A stretch of DNA of 45,343 bases from Candidatus Zhuqueibacterota bacterium (GCA_016927835.1 JAFGMA010000209.1:1-45343), one strand, 5' to 3'. Shown: positions 27,331-35,689, counted from the stretch's first letter. Notes: generated from the sequence alone by a model not told the origin. Numbers and translations are program-made.

Positions 27331-29010
27331 TTAAACCAGCGTTCCCTGGTAGCAAGAAGTCAATTGTCCTTTTTTGACATCTTCGTTGACATAGTCCGGC
27401 AAGATCATCGGCGATATTCTATCGAGTCCCACGCCGGTATCTTGCAGTTCTTTGTTGAATTTTTTCACATGATCCAACGATAGCTTTCCGAAATCGCCAT
27501 TTAAGCTTTTTATATAATCTGCTGCGCTTTTTCCAGCAATTCGCCCGAAAACTGTTACATCCAGCAACGAATTGCCCATCAATCTATTTTCTCCGTGGAT
27601 GCCGCCGGCGACTTCGCCACCCAGGAATAGACCGGGGATATTGGTTTCGCATTTATTATTCATTTCCAAGCCGCCATTCTGATAATGCAGCGTCGGATAA
27701 ATCAGCATGGGCTCTTTGGCAATATCGATATCGAAGCGCTGGAACAAAATAAATTTTCCGGGGAATTCGCGTCGAACTGTTCCCTCGCCTTTCAGCATAT
27801 CGATCATCGGCGAATCCAGCCAGACGCCCATTTTGCCGGTCGGAGTGGGAATACCGAGGTTGCGCTCCGCAGAGGTTTCGCGGATGATGCATGCAGCCTC
27901 GACATCGCGGGGTTCGCGTTCAAAAACAAACTGTTCACCATTGATATTCAACAGATTAGCGCCGGCGCCTCGAAATTTTTCAGTGATAAGAATGCCTTCG
28001 GCTTGTTCGGGAAAAACGATCCCGGTTGGATGGTATTGTACTGTATGCAGAAAGCACAACGGTACACCCACCCGATATCCCATCGCCAGCCCATCGCCGG
28101 TTGCGCCATAATGATTGGTTGTCATGAATCCCTGAATGTGCAACCGTCCCGTGCCACCAGTTGCAATGATAACTGCTTTGGCTTTAACAAGTTGATATTC
28201 TTCGGTTTCAATATTGTAGATTATTGCGCCGGCACACGCGCCTTTCTCATCGAGCACAAGTTCGATCGCCGGAGAAAATTCGATGACTTGAATATCATCG
28301 GGGTGATTGCGGACTTCATCGCGAATAGTACGCATGATCTCGGCGCCCGTGATGTCGCCAGCATAATGCATTCGCTTGCGGGATGTACCGCCGCCATGCA
28401 TGGATTGAAGCCGACCGTCCTCGAATTTGCTGAAATTCATTCCCAGGCTTTCGAGCCAGAGGAGAACCTTTGGGGCTTCGGTCACCAGCGTATAAACCAG
28501 TTCCGGATCGTTGACGAAGTGTCCCCCACCGATGACGTCCAGATAGTGATAATAAGGGGAATCTTTTTCCAGTTTGCTTGCGCCCTGGATGCCGCCTTCC
28601 GCCATCATCGTATTGGCATCCCCGTTTCGAAGCTTGGTTGCCAGGATAACTTTTGCGCCATTTTCGCGCGCCAGCAATGCCGCAGAATTACCCGCACCGC
28701 CGCCACCGATAATGAGCACATCGGTTTCATAAGCAAAATTGGACAAATCAACTTTATCCGGATCGATACGGCTTTTCGCCTCGATGATATCCACATATTC
28801 ATTTGAAATCGAATAGCCCTTGCTCGGACCGACTTTAATTTCGCGACGGGTTCCGGGAATGAAATCGGGATGGTATTTTTTCAGAATATCTTCCCGTTGA
28901 GCAACAGGTATCGCGGGAAATTCCTTATCCTTTTTTTTGCGTTCCACGCGCTCAGGACGTGTTTTTTCTACAACTTTTATAAGTTCTTTCAATTCAGGTG
29001 TATATGGCAT
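27331..29010 (-). CDS. Fumarate reductase/succinate dehydrogenase-type flavoprotein (TfrA-like)
   Basis: The 559-residue protein has a lysine-rich N-terminal extension of about 90 residues and then an FAD-binding Rossmann motif V-L-I-I-G-G-G-G-A-G (about 98-107). Fumarate-reductase signatures follow: Q-Y-H-P-T-G, P-T-L-H-Y-Q-N-G-G and E-N-R-L-M-G-N-S-L-L-D. At the site of the covalent-flavin histidine of FrdA/SdhA the sequence is G-D-A-N-T-M-M-A-E-G-G (N133), so FAD should be bound non-covalently, as in TfrA and NadB. The start at 29010 is preferred over 29028 because GGAGGAATTGTC precedes it. It follows the Fe-S subunit after 165 bases and ends the operon before the terminator. Fumarate is the likely acceptor by family; a different enoate is possible. 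Confidence 0.85.
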   Translation of the reverse strand: MPYTPELKELIKVVEKTRPERVERKKKDKEFPAIPVAQREDILKKYHPDFIPGTRREIKVGPSKGYSISNEYVDIIEAKSRIDPDKVDLSNFAYETDVLIIGGGGAGNSAALLARENGAKVILATKLRNGDANTMMAEGGIQGASKLEKDSPYYHYLDVIGGGHFVNDPELVYTLVTEAPKVLLWLESLGMNFSKFEDGRLQSMHGGGTSRKRMHYAGDITGAEIMRTIRDEVRNHPDDIQVIEFSPAIELVLDEKGACAGAIIYNIETEEYQLVKAKAVIIATGGTGRLHIQGFMTTNHYGATGDGLAMGYRVGVPLCFLHTVQYHPTGIVFPEQAEGILITEKFRGAGANLLNINGEQFVFEREPRDVEAACIIRETSAERNLGIPTPTGKMGVWLDSPMIDMLKGEGTVRREFPGKFILFQRFDIDIAKEPMLIYPTLHYQNGGLEMNNKCETNIPGLFLGGEVAGGIHGENRLMGNSLLDVTVFGRIAGKSAADYIKSLNGDFGKLSLDHVKKFNKELQDTGVGLDRISPMILPDYVNEDVKKGQLTSCYQGTLV

Positions 29011-29175
29011 GACAATTCCTCCAGTCATAAACCCGGGTTGTTGTTGCTTGATTTGATGAACCGGCTTGAACTATCAGGGGCAATCACTTCTGTTGTAACC
29101 TGCCTGAGCGCCCTGAGAAGCCAGCACCGATTAATTAAAGCTCTGCACTTCTTATAAAATGAGCGCAATGATAGC

Positions 29176-29940
29176 TTAAATAAAATCTTTGCTTTGAGGC
29201 GTCCATTCTTCTTCAGCAAATTGAGGCTCGACTTCTCGCTCAATATAGAGCTGCTGCATTTCTTCTTTCCCGATTTTCATCAATTTTTGCAGCCCTTCTT
29301 CGTAGCGACCCTCTTCAATTTGCTTGACTCGTTTCGCCAGATGCTCGGCTTTTGGTGTGATATATTTGCCGTTCAATCTGCGCGCGAGTTGACCGATATG
29401 GTATTGCGGCAATTCACCGGGACAACGCGCGGTGCATAAACCGCACTGGATACAATCGAATGAAAGCTCTGATGCGAGTTTTATGTCTCCCCGAATGGCG
29501 GCGCTGATGTAATCCATCACCTGGACATCCATCGGGCAGGATTTGGTGCATGTGTTGCAAGCGACGCATCTGAAAATTTCAGGATACAATTTGTGGATAC
29601 TTTCGCCGGTTGGTTTCAAGGCATCCATATCGTAAATTGCTTTGTTAACGGGAAAAAACGGGATTTGGGTCAAGTACATGTTGGGTTGAACAACCGTCTG
29701 GCATGCCAGTCCGATTTCGATCTTATAGCTGCCGGGCAATCGAAATACAGTAGCGCAAGCCCCACAAATACCACCGCGACAGCCACACCCACGAATAAGC
29801 TGGTAACCCGCATATTCCATCGCCTTCTGGATCGTCAGGGTTGAAGGAACCATATATTTTTTGCCCATGATGAAAATGGGAATTAAATCTTTTCGTTCGG
29901 GAGGGGCTTCTTTGGCGTTCCCCTTTTTGGTATCGTTCAT
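29176..29940 (-). CDS. Fumarate reductase-type iron-sulfur subunit (FrdB/TfrB-like)
   Basis: The 254-residue protein has an N-terminal plant-type ferredoxin-like domain with C-G-C-R-G-G-I-C-G-A-C and a later L-A-C-Q-T-V for a [2Fe-2S] cluster. Two ferredoxin motifs follow, C-V-A-C-N-T-C-T-K-S-C-P and C-I-Q-C-G-L-C-T-A-R-C-P. Both have the fourth cysteine, so two [4Fe-4S] clusters are expected, where classical SdhB/FrdB has one [3Fe-4S]. No CCG domain is fused, unlike archaeal TfrB; the separate HdrB at 32554-33408 could supply it. GAGGAG lies 8 bases before the ATG. The gene lies downstream of an AT-rich insertion that separates it from hdrB. It should carry electrons between the Hdr part and the flavoprotein. 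Confidence 0.85.
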   Translation of the reverse strand: MNDTKKGNAKEAPPERKDLIPIFIMGKKYMVPSTLTIQKAMEYAGYQLIRGCGCRGGICGACATVFRLPGSYKIEIGLACQTVVQPNMYLTQIPFFPVNKAIYDMDALKPTGESIHKLYPEIFRCVACNTCTKSCPMDVQVMDYISAAIRGDIKLASELSFDCIQCGLCTARCPGELPQYHIGQLARRLNGKYITPKAEHLAKRVKQIEEGRYEEGLQKLMKIGKEEMQQLYIEREVEPQFAEEEWTPQSKDFI

Positions 29941-30422
29941 GCTTTAATCTCCTCTTGTGAATCGCGGGATTGTCAAATGGTAACCACAGTGAACACAGAG
30001 TATTTTATAGCCTTAAATCAGTTATCTTCGTATTATCTCATCTCGTTTCAATGCTTGTTTAGGGTGATTATGAAACATAATTGATTTAACTAAAACCAAG
30101 TTTGGCCCATTTTGTCATGTCCGAATGCCTCCCCGATAAAAACATTCGGGGACAAGTTTATCGGGCATCCATTAGACCATCGATTTAATTGATGTCGCTT
30201 AGAGCATGCGGGAATGACATTGTCAGGTTGAAATGGGAATTCCTTTTTTATGTTATATTTTAATCCTTGACGTGAACATAACCTACGCAGAAATTAAAGC
30301 GCACAGAAATTCAGAATTTAATCTTGACTTCCAAGAATGCTCTGGGCATTAGATTTTTGTCTGAGCCTCTGCGTCAGGTTGATCCATCGTTGCTATGCGA
30401 GAATTATTATACCTACTCAAAT
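29941..30422. other. Intergenic region with repeat fragments at the edge of the AT-rich insertion
   Basis: This 482-bp stretch has no gene. At 30121-30165 two interlocked inverted repeats occur: CCGAATG/CATTCGG (30121-30127, 30143-30149) and CCCGATAAA/TTTATCGGG (30132-30140, 30157-30165). A GCGGGAATGACA sequence near 30208 resembles part of common dispersed repeats. It marks the left border of AT-rich DNA that runs to about 32400. Confidence 0.5.
30121..30165. repeat. Interlocked inverted repeats
   Basis: Two inverted repeats (7-bp and 9-bp arms) overlap so that only one hairpin can form at a time. GATGCCCGATAA, the outer end read on the minus strand, also occurs near 24127, which hints at a dispersed element. 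Confidence 0.4.
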
Positions 30423-31472
30423 TTATTTTAAGAATTTCAATAACCTACAATTAATATTATTTTCAATATAGTAGTTGAGTAAAGCTTCTTGGTGTGGCTG
30501 TAATCTATCATTTATATCTTTTACTTCAAAAAAAATGTAATCTGCAAAATGCTTCTTACTATAAAGTATTAAATCTGGATAACCTACAAAACCAAAAGTT
30601 ACATTTCTTGATTCACATGCAATCTTAAACATACTTTCATTATATAATACAAATTCATAAAAATCAGGAGGTGATGAGATACCAGCTATTTCTTTATAAA
30701 AATTGTTAAAATCTTCTTCTGATATTTCTTTGGTCAAAATGTTGAAAATCAGTCGCCATATATCAACATCTGCAAATATTCCTTCGTAATTTAATGCGTC
30801 TCTCAGATAATTTAATGCAGTTAGTTCTATTTTAGGTTCGTTTAGGTATTTTGAATCCAAATCATTCTTTTTTATTTCTATTGTTGGAAAATTATATTTA
30901 ATTTTTTTCTTATCTAATTTATCGAGGATTCTTTTGAACATTATTTTTGAATCATCTTTAAGATCATCATGATACAAACATTCTTTAAGTAACTTTTTTG
31001 CTAATTTTGTCTCATCCAATTTTAATAATATACTCATATACGAATTAAGGAAAATAACTGGAAATGAATAGCTATAATTACCTGCGGAAAAATCTGAGAT
31101 GGACAAAGAATTATTTTCTTTTTTTAAAACACCCAACGATAATAAATAATATTCACATAAATTTTTTGCTTTAAAAACTTTATTAGCTTTTTGCAGATAT
31201 GTTAAAATCTTCTTAAATTCTTTTCCATAAAATAAACAATAATAATTGTCTTTGGACATATATTTCAAGATTAAACGACTAAATTGAATAATTTCATTAT
31301 CTTTTTTTTGTTTATGATAATAATTAAATAAATTAAGAAGGGCATTCCTTGGGAAAATTTTATGATCATTTAATCCTATAGGAAAATCAATTCCACAATT
31401 TTCAATATCAGTATTTGTAATTTCCCGCCATGTTACCAATTTTTGAAGCATTTCAATTCTGTCTTTGTTCAT
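30423..31472 (-). CDS. VRR-NUC nuclease, FAN1-like
   Basis: The 349-residue protein ends in a VRR-NUC domain of the PD-(D/E)xK type: G-Y-P-D-L-I-L, then F-F-E-V-K-D and D-R-L-Q-P-H-Q (about 293-349). The aspartate of P-D-L and the E-x-K pair are the expected metal-binding residues. The preceding region (A-L-N-Y-L-R-D-A-L-N-Y-E-G, L-I-F-N-I-L) resembles the segment before VRR-NUC in FAN1, and the N-terminal 200 residues look like helical repeats. FAN1 cuts branched or crosslinked DNA; a defence or repair role is possible here. The gene is far more AT-rich than the redox genes, uses many AAA/AAT/ATA codons and has no ribosome site, which points to transfer from another organism. Confidence 0.7.
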   Translation of the reverse strand: MNKDRIEMLQKLVTWREITNTDIENCGIDFPIGLNDHKIFPRNALLNLFNYYHKQKKDNEIIQFSRLILKYMSKDNYYCLFYGKEFKKILTYLQKANKVFKAKNLCEYYLLSLGVLKKENNSLSISDFSAGNYSYSFPVIFLNSYMSILLKLDETKLAKKLLKECLYHDDLKDDSKIMFKRILDKLDKKKIKYNFPTIEIKKNDLDSKYLNEPKIELTALNYLRDALNYEGIFADVDIWRLIFNILTKEISEEDFNNFYKEIAGISSPPDFYEFVLYNESMFKIACESRNVTFGFVGYPDLILYSKKHFADYIFFEVKDINDRLQPHQEALLNYYIENNINCRLLKFLK

Positions 31473-31647
31473 TGCAACAGCTAAGATGTTAAAATTTTAT
31501 TTTTGCGCTATTTTTAAGTGCATTTACATGAAAATATTTAATGTTCTTTATTACGAAATTTACCAATTGTATTAGCATGAGGTATTTCACAAAACATTTG
31601 ACAAAAGTAGTCAACACCTAATTCATTAAAATAAGCTATGTTAAATA

Positions 31648-32368
31648 TTGTTAGGCCAAAAAGCGTTTACATAATTATATTCTTTTAAAAATTAGTATAT
31701 CTCATATCATTATTTTCGATTATTTCCTTGACTCGCAAAAAATAGTCATTATAACCACGGTCTGGATCAATATAAGAAAATTCTATGCTACTCGAAGTAT
31801 TGAATAAAAAGAGATATTTAAATTTTTTAAATTTAACATTATCGGGATGTCTTAAATATGACAAATAGTATGTCTGGAGTGCAATAAATGAATCCTCTGA
31901 CTTGATTAAATCAGTTTTATATAATTGAACTGATTCCTTTAATGAACTATATCTTATAGGAAACTGAAGACTATCACCTGACTCAAGTTTATGAGAAATT
32001 AGTGTTTTGTTTTCAGGATACATGCCGATTACAGTAGTCTTCGAATCAATATTAAAAAGTCTTCCATAATTTTGAATATATAAATTGTAAACAGGTCTTG
32101 CTCCATCATTATATATTTTTAGACTATAACGTTTTTGAGATTCATTAAATTCAAATTTAGTATGAATAATGGGTTTTATATTTAAATCTAAATTGTCCAT
32201 AGAAATTTTATTACTTCGATTCGATTGATATAGACTAATGCACGAAATTATTGTCGCAAATACTGGCAAAGCATATTTAATGATGTTACTAATCGTTATG
32301 TGTTCTTTTACGCTTTTTATATTCATAATTAAAATGTATTAAAAAATTGTATTTTAAACGCCTAACAA
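31648..32368. repeat. 9-bp inverted ends (TTGTTAGGC/GCCTAACAA) flanking one AT-rich gene
   Basis: TTGTTAGGC at 31648-31656 and GCCTAACAA at 32360-32368 bracket the gene at 31685-32326. They fit the integron core-site patterns GTTRRRY and RYYYAAC in the order expected around a gene cassette, and share nearby CGTTT/AAACG. A complete attC fold and an integrase gene were not found. Confidence 0.4.
31685..32326 (-). CDS. Membrane-anchored protein of unknown function
   Basis: The 213-residue protein has one N-terminal hydrophobic segment (about 14-31, I-I-K-Y-A-L-P-V-F-A-T-I-I-S-C-I-S-L). A soluble beta-rich region follows, with Y-S-L-K-I-Y-N-D-G-A-R-P-V-Y-N-L-Y-I, which looks like an immunoglobulin-type strand pair found in small predicted defence or cassette-borne proteins. 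No family is recognised. It is very AT-rich, lacks a ribosome site before its ATG, and lies between 9-bp inverted ends that resemble integron core sites. With the nuclease gene it interrupts the Hdr/fumarate-reductase operon. Confidence 0.5.
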   Translation of the reverse strand: MNIKSVKEHITISNIIKYALPVFATIISCISLYQSNRSNKISMDNLDLNIKPIIHTKFEFNESQKRYSLKIYNDGARPVYNLYIQNYGRLFNIDSKTTVIGMYPENKTLISHKLESGDSLQFPIRYSSLKESVQLYKTDLIKSEDSFIALQTYYLSYLRHPDNVKFKKFKYLFLFNTSSSIEFSYIDPDRGYNDYFLRVKEIIENNDMRYTNF

Positions 32369-32484
32369 GTATATAATGATTGCTTGTATTGCAACTTCAA
32401 TTTCCGACTCATGAATTCATCATCTTATTAAAATACCTTATTTGTTTACAATAGTACGTGGGATTCATTGACTGCATCAACGCA

Positions 32485-32510
32485 GCATCGACACTGACGA
32501 TGCACTCCAA
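32485..32510 (+). repeat. Small hairpin element with GATGCACTCC tail, copy 2
   Basis: GCATCG and CGATGC form the arms around seven bases, followed by ACTCCAA. The same tail and a similar hairpin occur at 9240-9266. It lies 44 bases after the hdrB stop, at the right border of the AT-rich insertion. Confidence 0.4.
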
Positions 32511-32553
32511 TGTTGTTCAACGAACATCATGGGACTGAAAAATTACATCAAGC

Positions 32554-33408
32554 TTAAATCAAATCAAGTGATTTCAAAAGCTTGTTCGGTCGAAAGATAT
32601 GCCGTTTCCACCAGCGGGCGGTTTTATCATAGCCCAGTGCCAGCGCCAGCAATTCGCTGAAATACAGGATGGGCAATGCTTTTTTGCTGTTCATGGGGGT
32701 TCGGGTATCCAGGTTTGCCTGGCACAACGGGCACGCAGCAACAATGCAATTGGCTCCGGCATCGATCGCTGACTGCATGATGTATTCGAGCATTTTTTTC
32801 GCCATTTCGACGCGGCAGAATGCCAGGCTTCCGGCGCAACAATCGACTTTCGCAGGCCAATCCACCGCTTCTGCGCCCAGGTTTACCATAAATTCATCCA
32901 GCATCGTCGGATTCTCAGGATCGTCGAAATGGGTGATTTCCGGCGGGCGCACCAAATAGCAACCGTAATAGCATGCTGCTTTCAACCCCTTCAAAGGCTT
33001 GCAAAGGCGTTCCTTGATTTTTTCGAGACCATACTGATGATACAGGATTTCCAGAAAATGCAGCGTATCATTTTTCGCTTCGATCGGCATACCGATGACT
33101 TGCGATATTTGGTCACGCATTTCAGCATCGTTCCGTATTTTATGTTCGGTTGCTCGAAAACGCCCGTAGCAGGCAGCGCAACAAACTGTTATTGGCAAAT
33201 CCATTTTTTCGGCAATGGCAATATTGCGACCGGGCAACGCAAAAGAAACTGTTTCATCGGTGCAATGACCTGCCGTAGCGCCACAGCAAGACCAATCTTC
33301 GAGTTCCACCAGTTCGATGCCCAACTCTTTAGCGACGTATTCGACCGATTGTCCGTATTCCAGAGCCGTGCCTTCTTGGGAACAGCCAGGGAAAAAACCG
33401 ATTTTCAC
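32554..33408 (-). CDS. hdrB: Heterodisulfide reductase subunit B (HdrB)
   Basis: The 284-residue protein has two CCG-type domains that bind the non-cubane Fe-S clusters at which disulfides are cleaved. The first has C9 in F-P-G-C-S, C41-C42 in W-S-C-C-G and C77/C80. The second has C146/C150, C190-C191 in D-C-C-A-G and C226/C229 in A-C-P-L-C. The GTG at 33408 is chosen as start: it overlaps the hdrC stop as GTGA, GGAG lies 8 bases upstream, and it gives the usual M-K-I-G-F-F-P-G-C opening. An ATG at 33474 would overlap hdrC by 70 bases. The second motif reads C-C-A-G, a small departure from C-C-G. It is the only HdrB in the window and could face either a disulfide or the fumarate-reductase-type pair. 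Confidence 0.9.
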   Translation of the reverse strand: MKIGFFPGCSQEGTALEYGQSVEYVAKELGIELVELEDWSCCGATAGHCTDETVSFALPGRNIAIAEKMDLPITVCCAACYGRFRATEHKIRNDAEMRDQISQVIGMPIEAKNDTLHFLEILYHQYGLEKIKERLCKPLKGLKAACYYGCYLVRPPEITHFDDPENPTMLDEFMVNLGAEAVDWPAKVDCCAGSLAFCRVEMAKKMLEYIMQSAIDAGANCIVAACPLCQANLDTRTPMNSKKALPILYFSELLALALGYDKTARWWKRHIFRPNKLLKSLDLI

Positions 33409-34010
33409 TTCGTTTGCTCCTGGGATTGATTCTTCTCTTGTATTTTTTTGATCATTTGCTGCACATGTTGCCACCCTTTGGCGCGGTGGGGCAGGATCGC
33501 GAGTTTCCGGCGTTTGAACATCTTGAATCCTAAAATTCCATCTTCAACCAGGGCTTTCACGTTCATCAAGCCCGCGGGATTGCCGGCTTTCATCCCCATG
33601 ATAAATCCGAGTTCATAAATTCGACCACAATTTTCAACGATTTTCAGAAACACTTTGTGCATGAATGGAATATCTTTCACCGACTTTCCCGGTTTTCCCT
33701 TCAAGCTCATTATCCTCAGCGTATCCATGAGTTTCACGATCTCGACATCGTTTGGGCAGCGGGCAGCGCATGTCTCGCACGAGGCACACATCCAGATGAG
33801 TTCGCTTTGCAGCACCTGCTCTTTCATTCCTGCCAGAACCATGCGGATGATTTGATTCGGTGTGAAATCGGTAGCAAATGCCACGGGGCAGCCCAGAGCG
33901 CAGGTGTAACACTGGTAGCAGCGTTCGATATGTGCGTGGCTCAATTCCAGAACTTCCTTACGAAACATTTGGTCGCCTTGAACCGGCTTATCGTTTATTT
34001 TGATATGCAT
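33405..34010 (-). CDS. hdrC: Heterodisulfide reductase subunit C (HdrC)
   Basis: The 201-residue protein has two [4Fe-4S] motifs, C-Y-Q-C-Y-T-C-A-L-G-C-P (from about residue 31) and C-A-S-C-E-T-C-A-A-R-C-P (about 75). Its basic C-terminus is a little longer than usual and has no membrane segment, so it belongs to the soluble HdrABC type. GGAG lies 6 bases before the ATG, and only 12 bases separate it from the stop of the FrhB-like gene. Its stop overlaps the hdrB start. HdrC links HdrA to HdrB by electron transfer. Confidence 0.9.
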   Translation of the reverse strand: MHIKINDKPVQGDQMFRKEVLELSHAHIERCYQCYTCALGCPVAFATDFTPNQIIRMVLAGMKEQVLQSELIWMCASCETCAARCPNDVEIVKLMDTLRIMSLKGKPGKSVKDIPFMHKVFLKIVENCGRIYELGFIMGMKAGNPAGLMNVKALVEDGILGFKMFKRRKLAILPHRAKGWQHVQQMIKKIQEKNQSQEQTK

Positions 34011-34022
34011 CGTATGCTCCCG

Positions 34023-35147
34023 TCAGTTCTCAAACATCCGCAATTCTTCTTCTTTGAAATCAGCTAGCGGCAACGGCTCATCCAATGATTTGCCGGGAAT
34101 ATATTTGAAGACATCCTGGATGTTTTTGCCAACAACCGTGAATAATTTCGCAATTTCAATATCGCTGGGACAGGCTTCGGTGCATGCGCCACATGCCACG
34201 CATGATGTCGCCATGTGAGCCATGCGCGTCAGATGAAAAAACAGTGTATCATTGGGCATGCGAATGCCGCCGCGCCGATCTGCCCAATCGAAATATTTCT
34301 CAGAATCCAGTTCGAAAGTCGGTGAATTGAAGAAACATTCTTTACAATAGCAAATCGGGCAGTTGGTCATGCAGTTATGGCATTTGATGCAGGTGCTCAA
34401 AAAATTGAGCATATTCTCAGGTCCGGCAGCGGCTTTGCGCGCCTCTTCCAATTTTGCATCACGGTCTTTTGTTCTTTTTTCCACGAAGGCTGCAACGGCT
34501 TGTTCGCCTTTTTCATCAATCTCACCCAACTCAAGATTCAGCGTTTTGAGTGCATTTTCGCCGGCTTCAGTCTGTGCAATAACGCAAAGCTCTGATTTGG
34601 CATCCCGTCCGAGAAAGCCGATTATCAAGTCGCAGTAAAGCGGCACCGGATGCTCACAAACAGTACAATTCCACCGAAGCTGCCCTTCAACTTTGTCTTC
34701 CAGAGCATTCTTGATAAAGGCATCGCCCGTTTCGTCTTTTCCTTCGGCGAATTCCATATAATCGGTGACGGAATAGGCGCCAAAACAATCATAGCTAATT
34801 GTAAGAATATTTTCCAATGACGCTTGCTTCAATTTGGTCAAATCAATAAGCGCTCGCATTTCGCACGGTCGCAGCACAACAGCCAAATTGCGCTGACTGG
34901 GTGTCACTTTCGTCATTCTCGATACAATTCTGGAGGCGTTGACCGGCATCACCGGCGCAAAGGCGTTGGCGTATTTCAATTTCCCGGGTTCGGTGACCAG
35001 CGTTTGGACCACACTTGCGCGATTGGGCAATTCGAGGGGCACCATCAAACCTTCAATGATTTTCTTTTCGAATAATTCTTTCCAGAATCCGTTTACCGTT
35101 TGACGAATAGAGCCATCTTTAACACCTAAATGTGCAACCTTCGGCAT
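34023..35147 (-). CDS. FrhB/FdhB-like flavin and Fe-S subunit
   Basis: The 374-residue protein matches the beta subunits of F420-reducing hydrogenase and formate dehydrogenase. It has L-R-P-C-E-M-R-A-L (about 94), then two ferredoxin motifs, C-I-K-C-H-N-C-M-T-N-C-P (about 255) and C-V-A-C-G-A-C-T-E-A-C-P (about 319). An extra cysteine-rich stretch, C-Y-C-K-E-C, follows the first. Such subunits bind FAD and exchange electrons with F420, NAD(P)H or formate-derived carriers. No formate dehydrogenase or hydrogenase catalytic subunit is in the window. The start at 35147 is preferred over 35183 because GGAGAA lies just before it. It sits between the MvhD-like and hdrC genes, so it is probably an electron entry point for the Hdr complex. 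Confidence 0.85.
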   Translation of the reverse strand: MPKVAHLGVKDGSIRQTVNGFWKELFEKKIIEGLMVPLELPNRASVVQTLVTEPGKLKYANAFAPVMPVNASRIVSRMTKVTPSQRNLAVVLRPCEMRALIDLTKLKQASLENILTISYDCFGAYSVTDYMEFAEGKDETGDAFIKNALEDKVEGQLRWNCTVCEHPVPLYCDLIIGFLGRDAKSELCVIAQTEAGENALKTLNLELGEIDEKGEQAVAAFVEKRTKDRDAKLEEARKAAAGPENMLNFLSTCIKCHNCMTNCPICYCKECFFNSPTFELDSEKYFDWADRRGGIRMPNDTLFFHLTRMAHMATSCVACGACTEACPSDIEIAKLFTVVGKNIQDVFKYIPGKSLDEPLPLADFKEEELRMFEN

Positions 35148-35263
35148 ATTCGATTCTCCTTTAAGCAGGATAGGTGGGCGCAAATAAATTTACGCGCTTT
35201 ATATGAAATAATTTTTCAATTTTAATGTCGCTATAAGCGAACCACTACCATGGGGATTGGGAA

Positions 35264-35689
35264 TTAAACATTCCAGTAATCACTCAACGGATTTTTGCCC
35301 AATTTTTTGGTATGTTCAGTGAATTCATTCATGGTTTTTGCGAATTTGGGTCCTTCGCTGGCAGCGATCCATCTGAGCCAAACACGATCAGCTCCTAATT
35401 CAAACGTTTTCAGTATTGTATTCAACACTGCCACGCGACGCCGGGCTTTATAATTGCCATTCACATAATGACAATCACCCGGTTGGCATCCGCCGATAAG
35501 CACCGAATCGGCACCTTTTAAAAGCGCGCTCAGAACATACGTCGGATCGAGCGTACCCGAGCACATCATTCGAATCGGGCGAAGGTTCGGCGGGTATTGC
35601 AGCCGTGTGGTTCCAGCCAGGTCTGCTGCATTGGCGGTACACCAATTACAAAAAAAGCCAACGATTTTAGGTTCGAATTCTTCAGCCAT
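35264..35689 (-). CDS. mvhD: MvhD-like [2Fe-2S] adaptor subunit
   Basis: The 141-residue protein has C-N-W-C (C14, C17), M-M-C-S-G, G-G-C-Q-P-G-D-C-H-Y and a basic C-terminal half, the pattern of MvhD, which binds a [2Fe-2S] cluster and docks a partner enzyme onto HdrA. GGGAG precedes the ATG. In methanogens MvhD joins the hydrogenase MvhAG to HdrA; no hydrogenase is seen here, so it probably joins the FrhB-like subunit or another donor. It is encoded 91 bases after the double HdrA gene. Confidence 0.88.
   Translation of the reverse strand: MAEEFEPKIVGFFCNWCTANAADLAGTTRLQYPPNLRPIRMMCSGTLDPTYVLSALLKGADSVLIGGCQPGDCHYVNGNYKARRRVAVLNTILKTFELGADRVWLRWIAASEGPKFAKTMNEFTEHTKKLGKNPLSDYWNV

Noticed and set aside
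27685-28806. 373-codon plus-strand open frame
   Set aside because: It lies entirely inside the fumarate-reductase-type flavoprotein gene on the other strand and has no recognisable domain.
33409-33474. Longer HdrB starting at an ATG at 33474
   Set aside because: It would overlap hdrC by 70 bases and add a tail not seen in HdrB. The GTG at 33408 has GGAG upstream and the family's usual opening.
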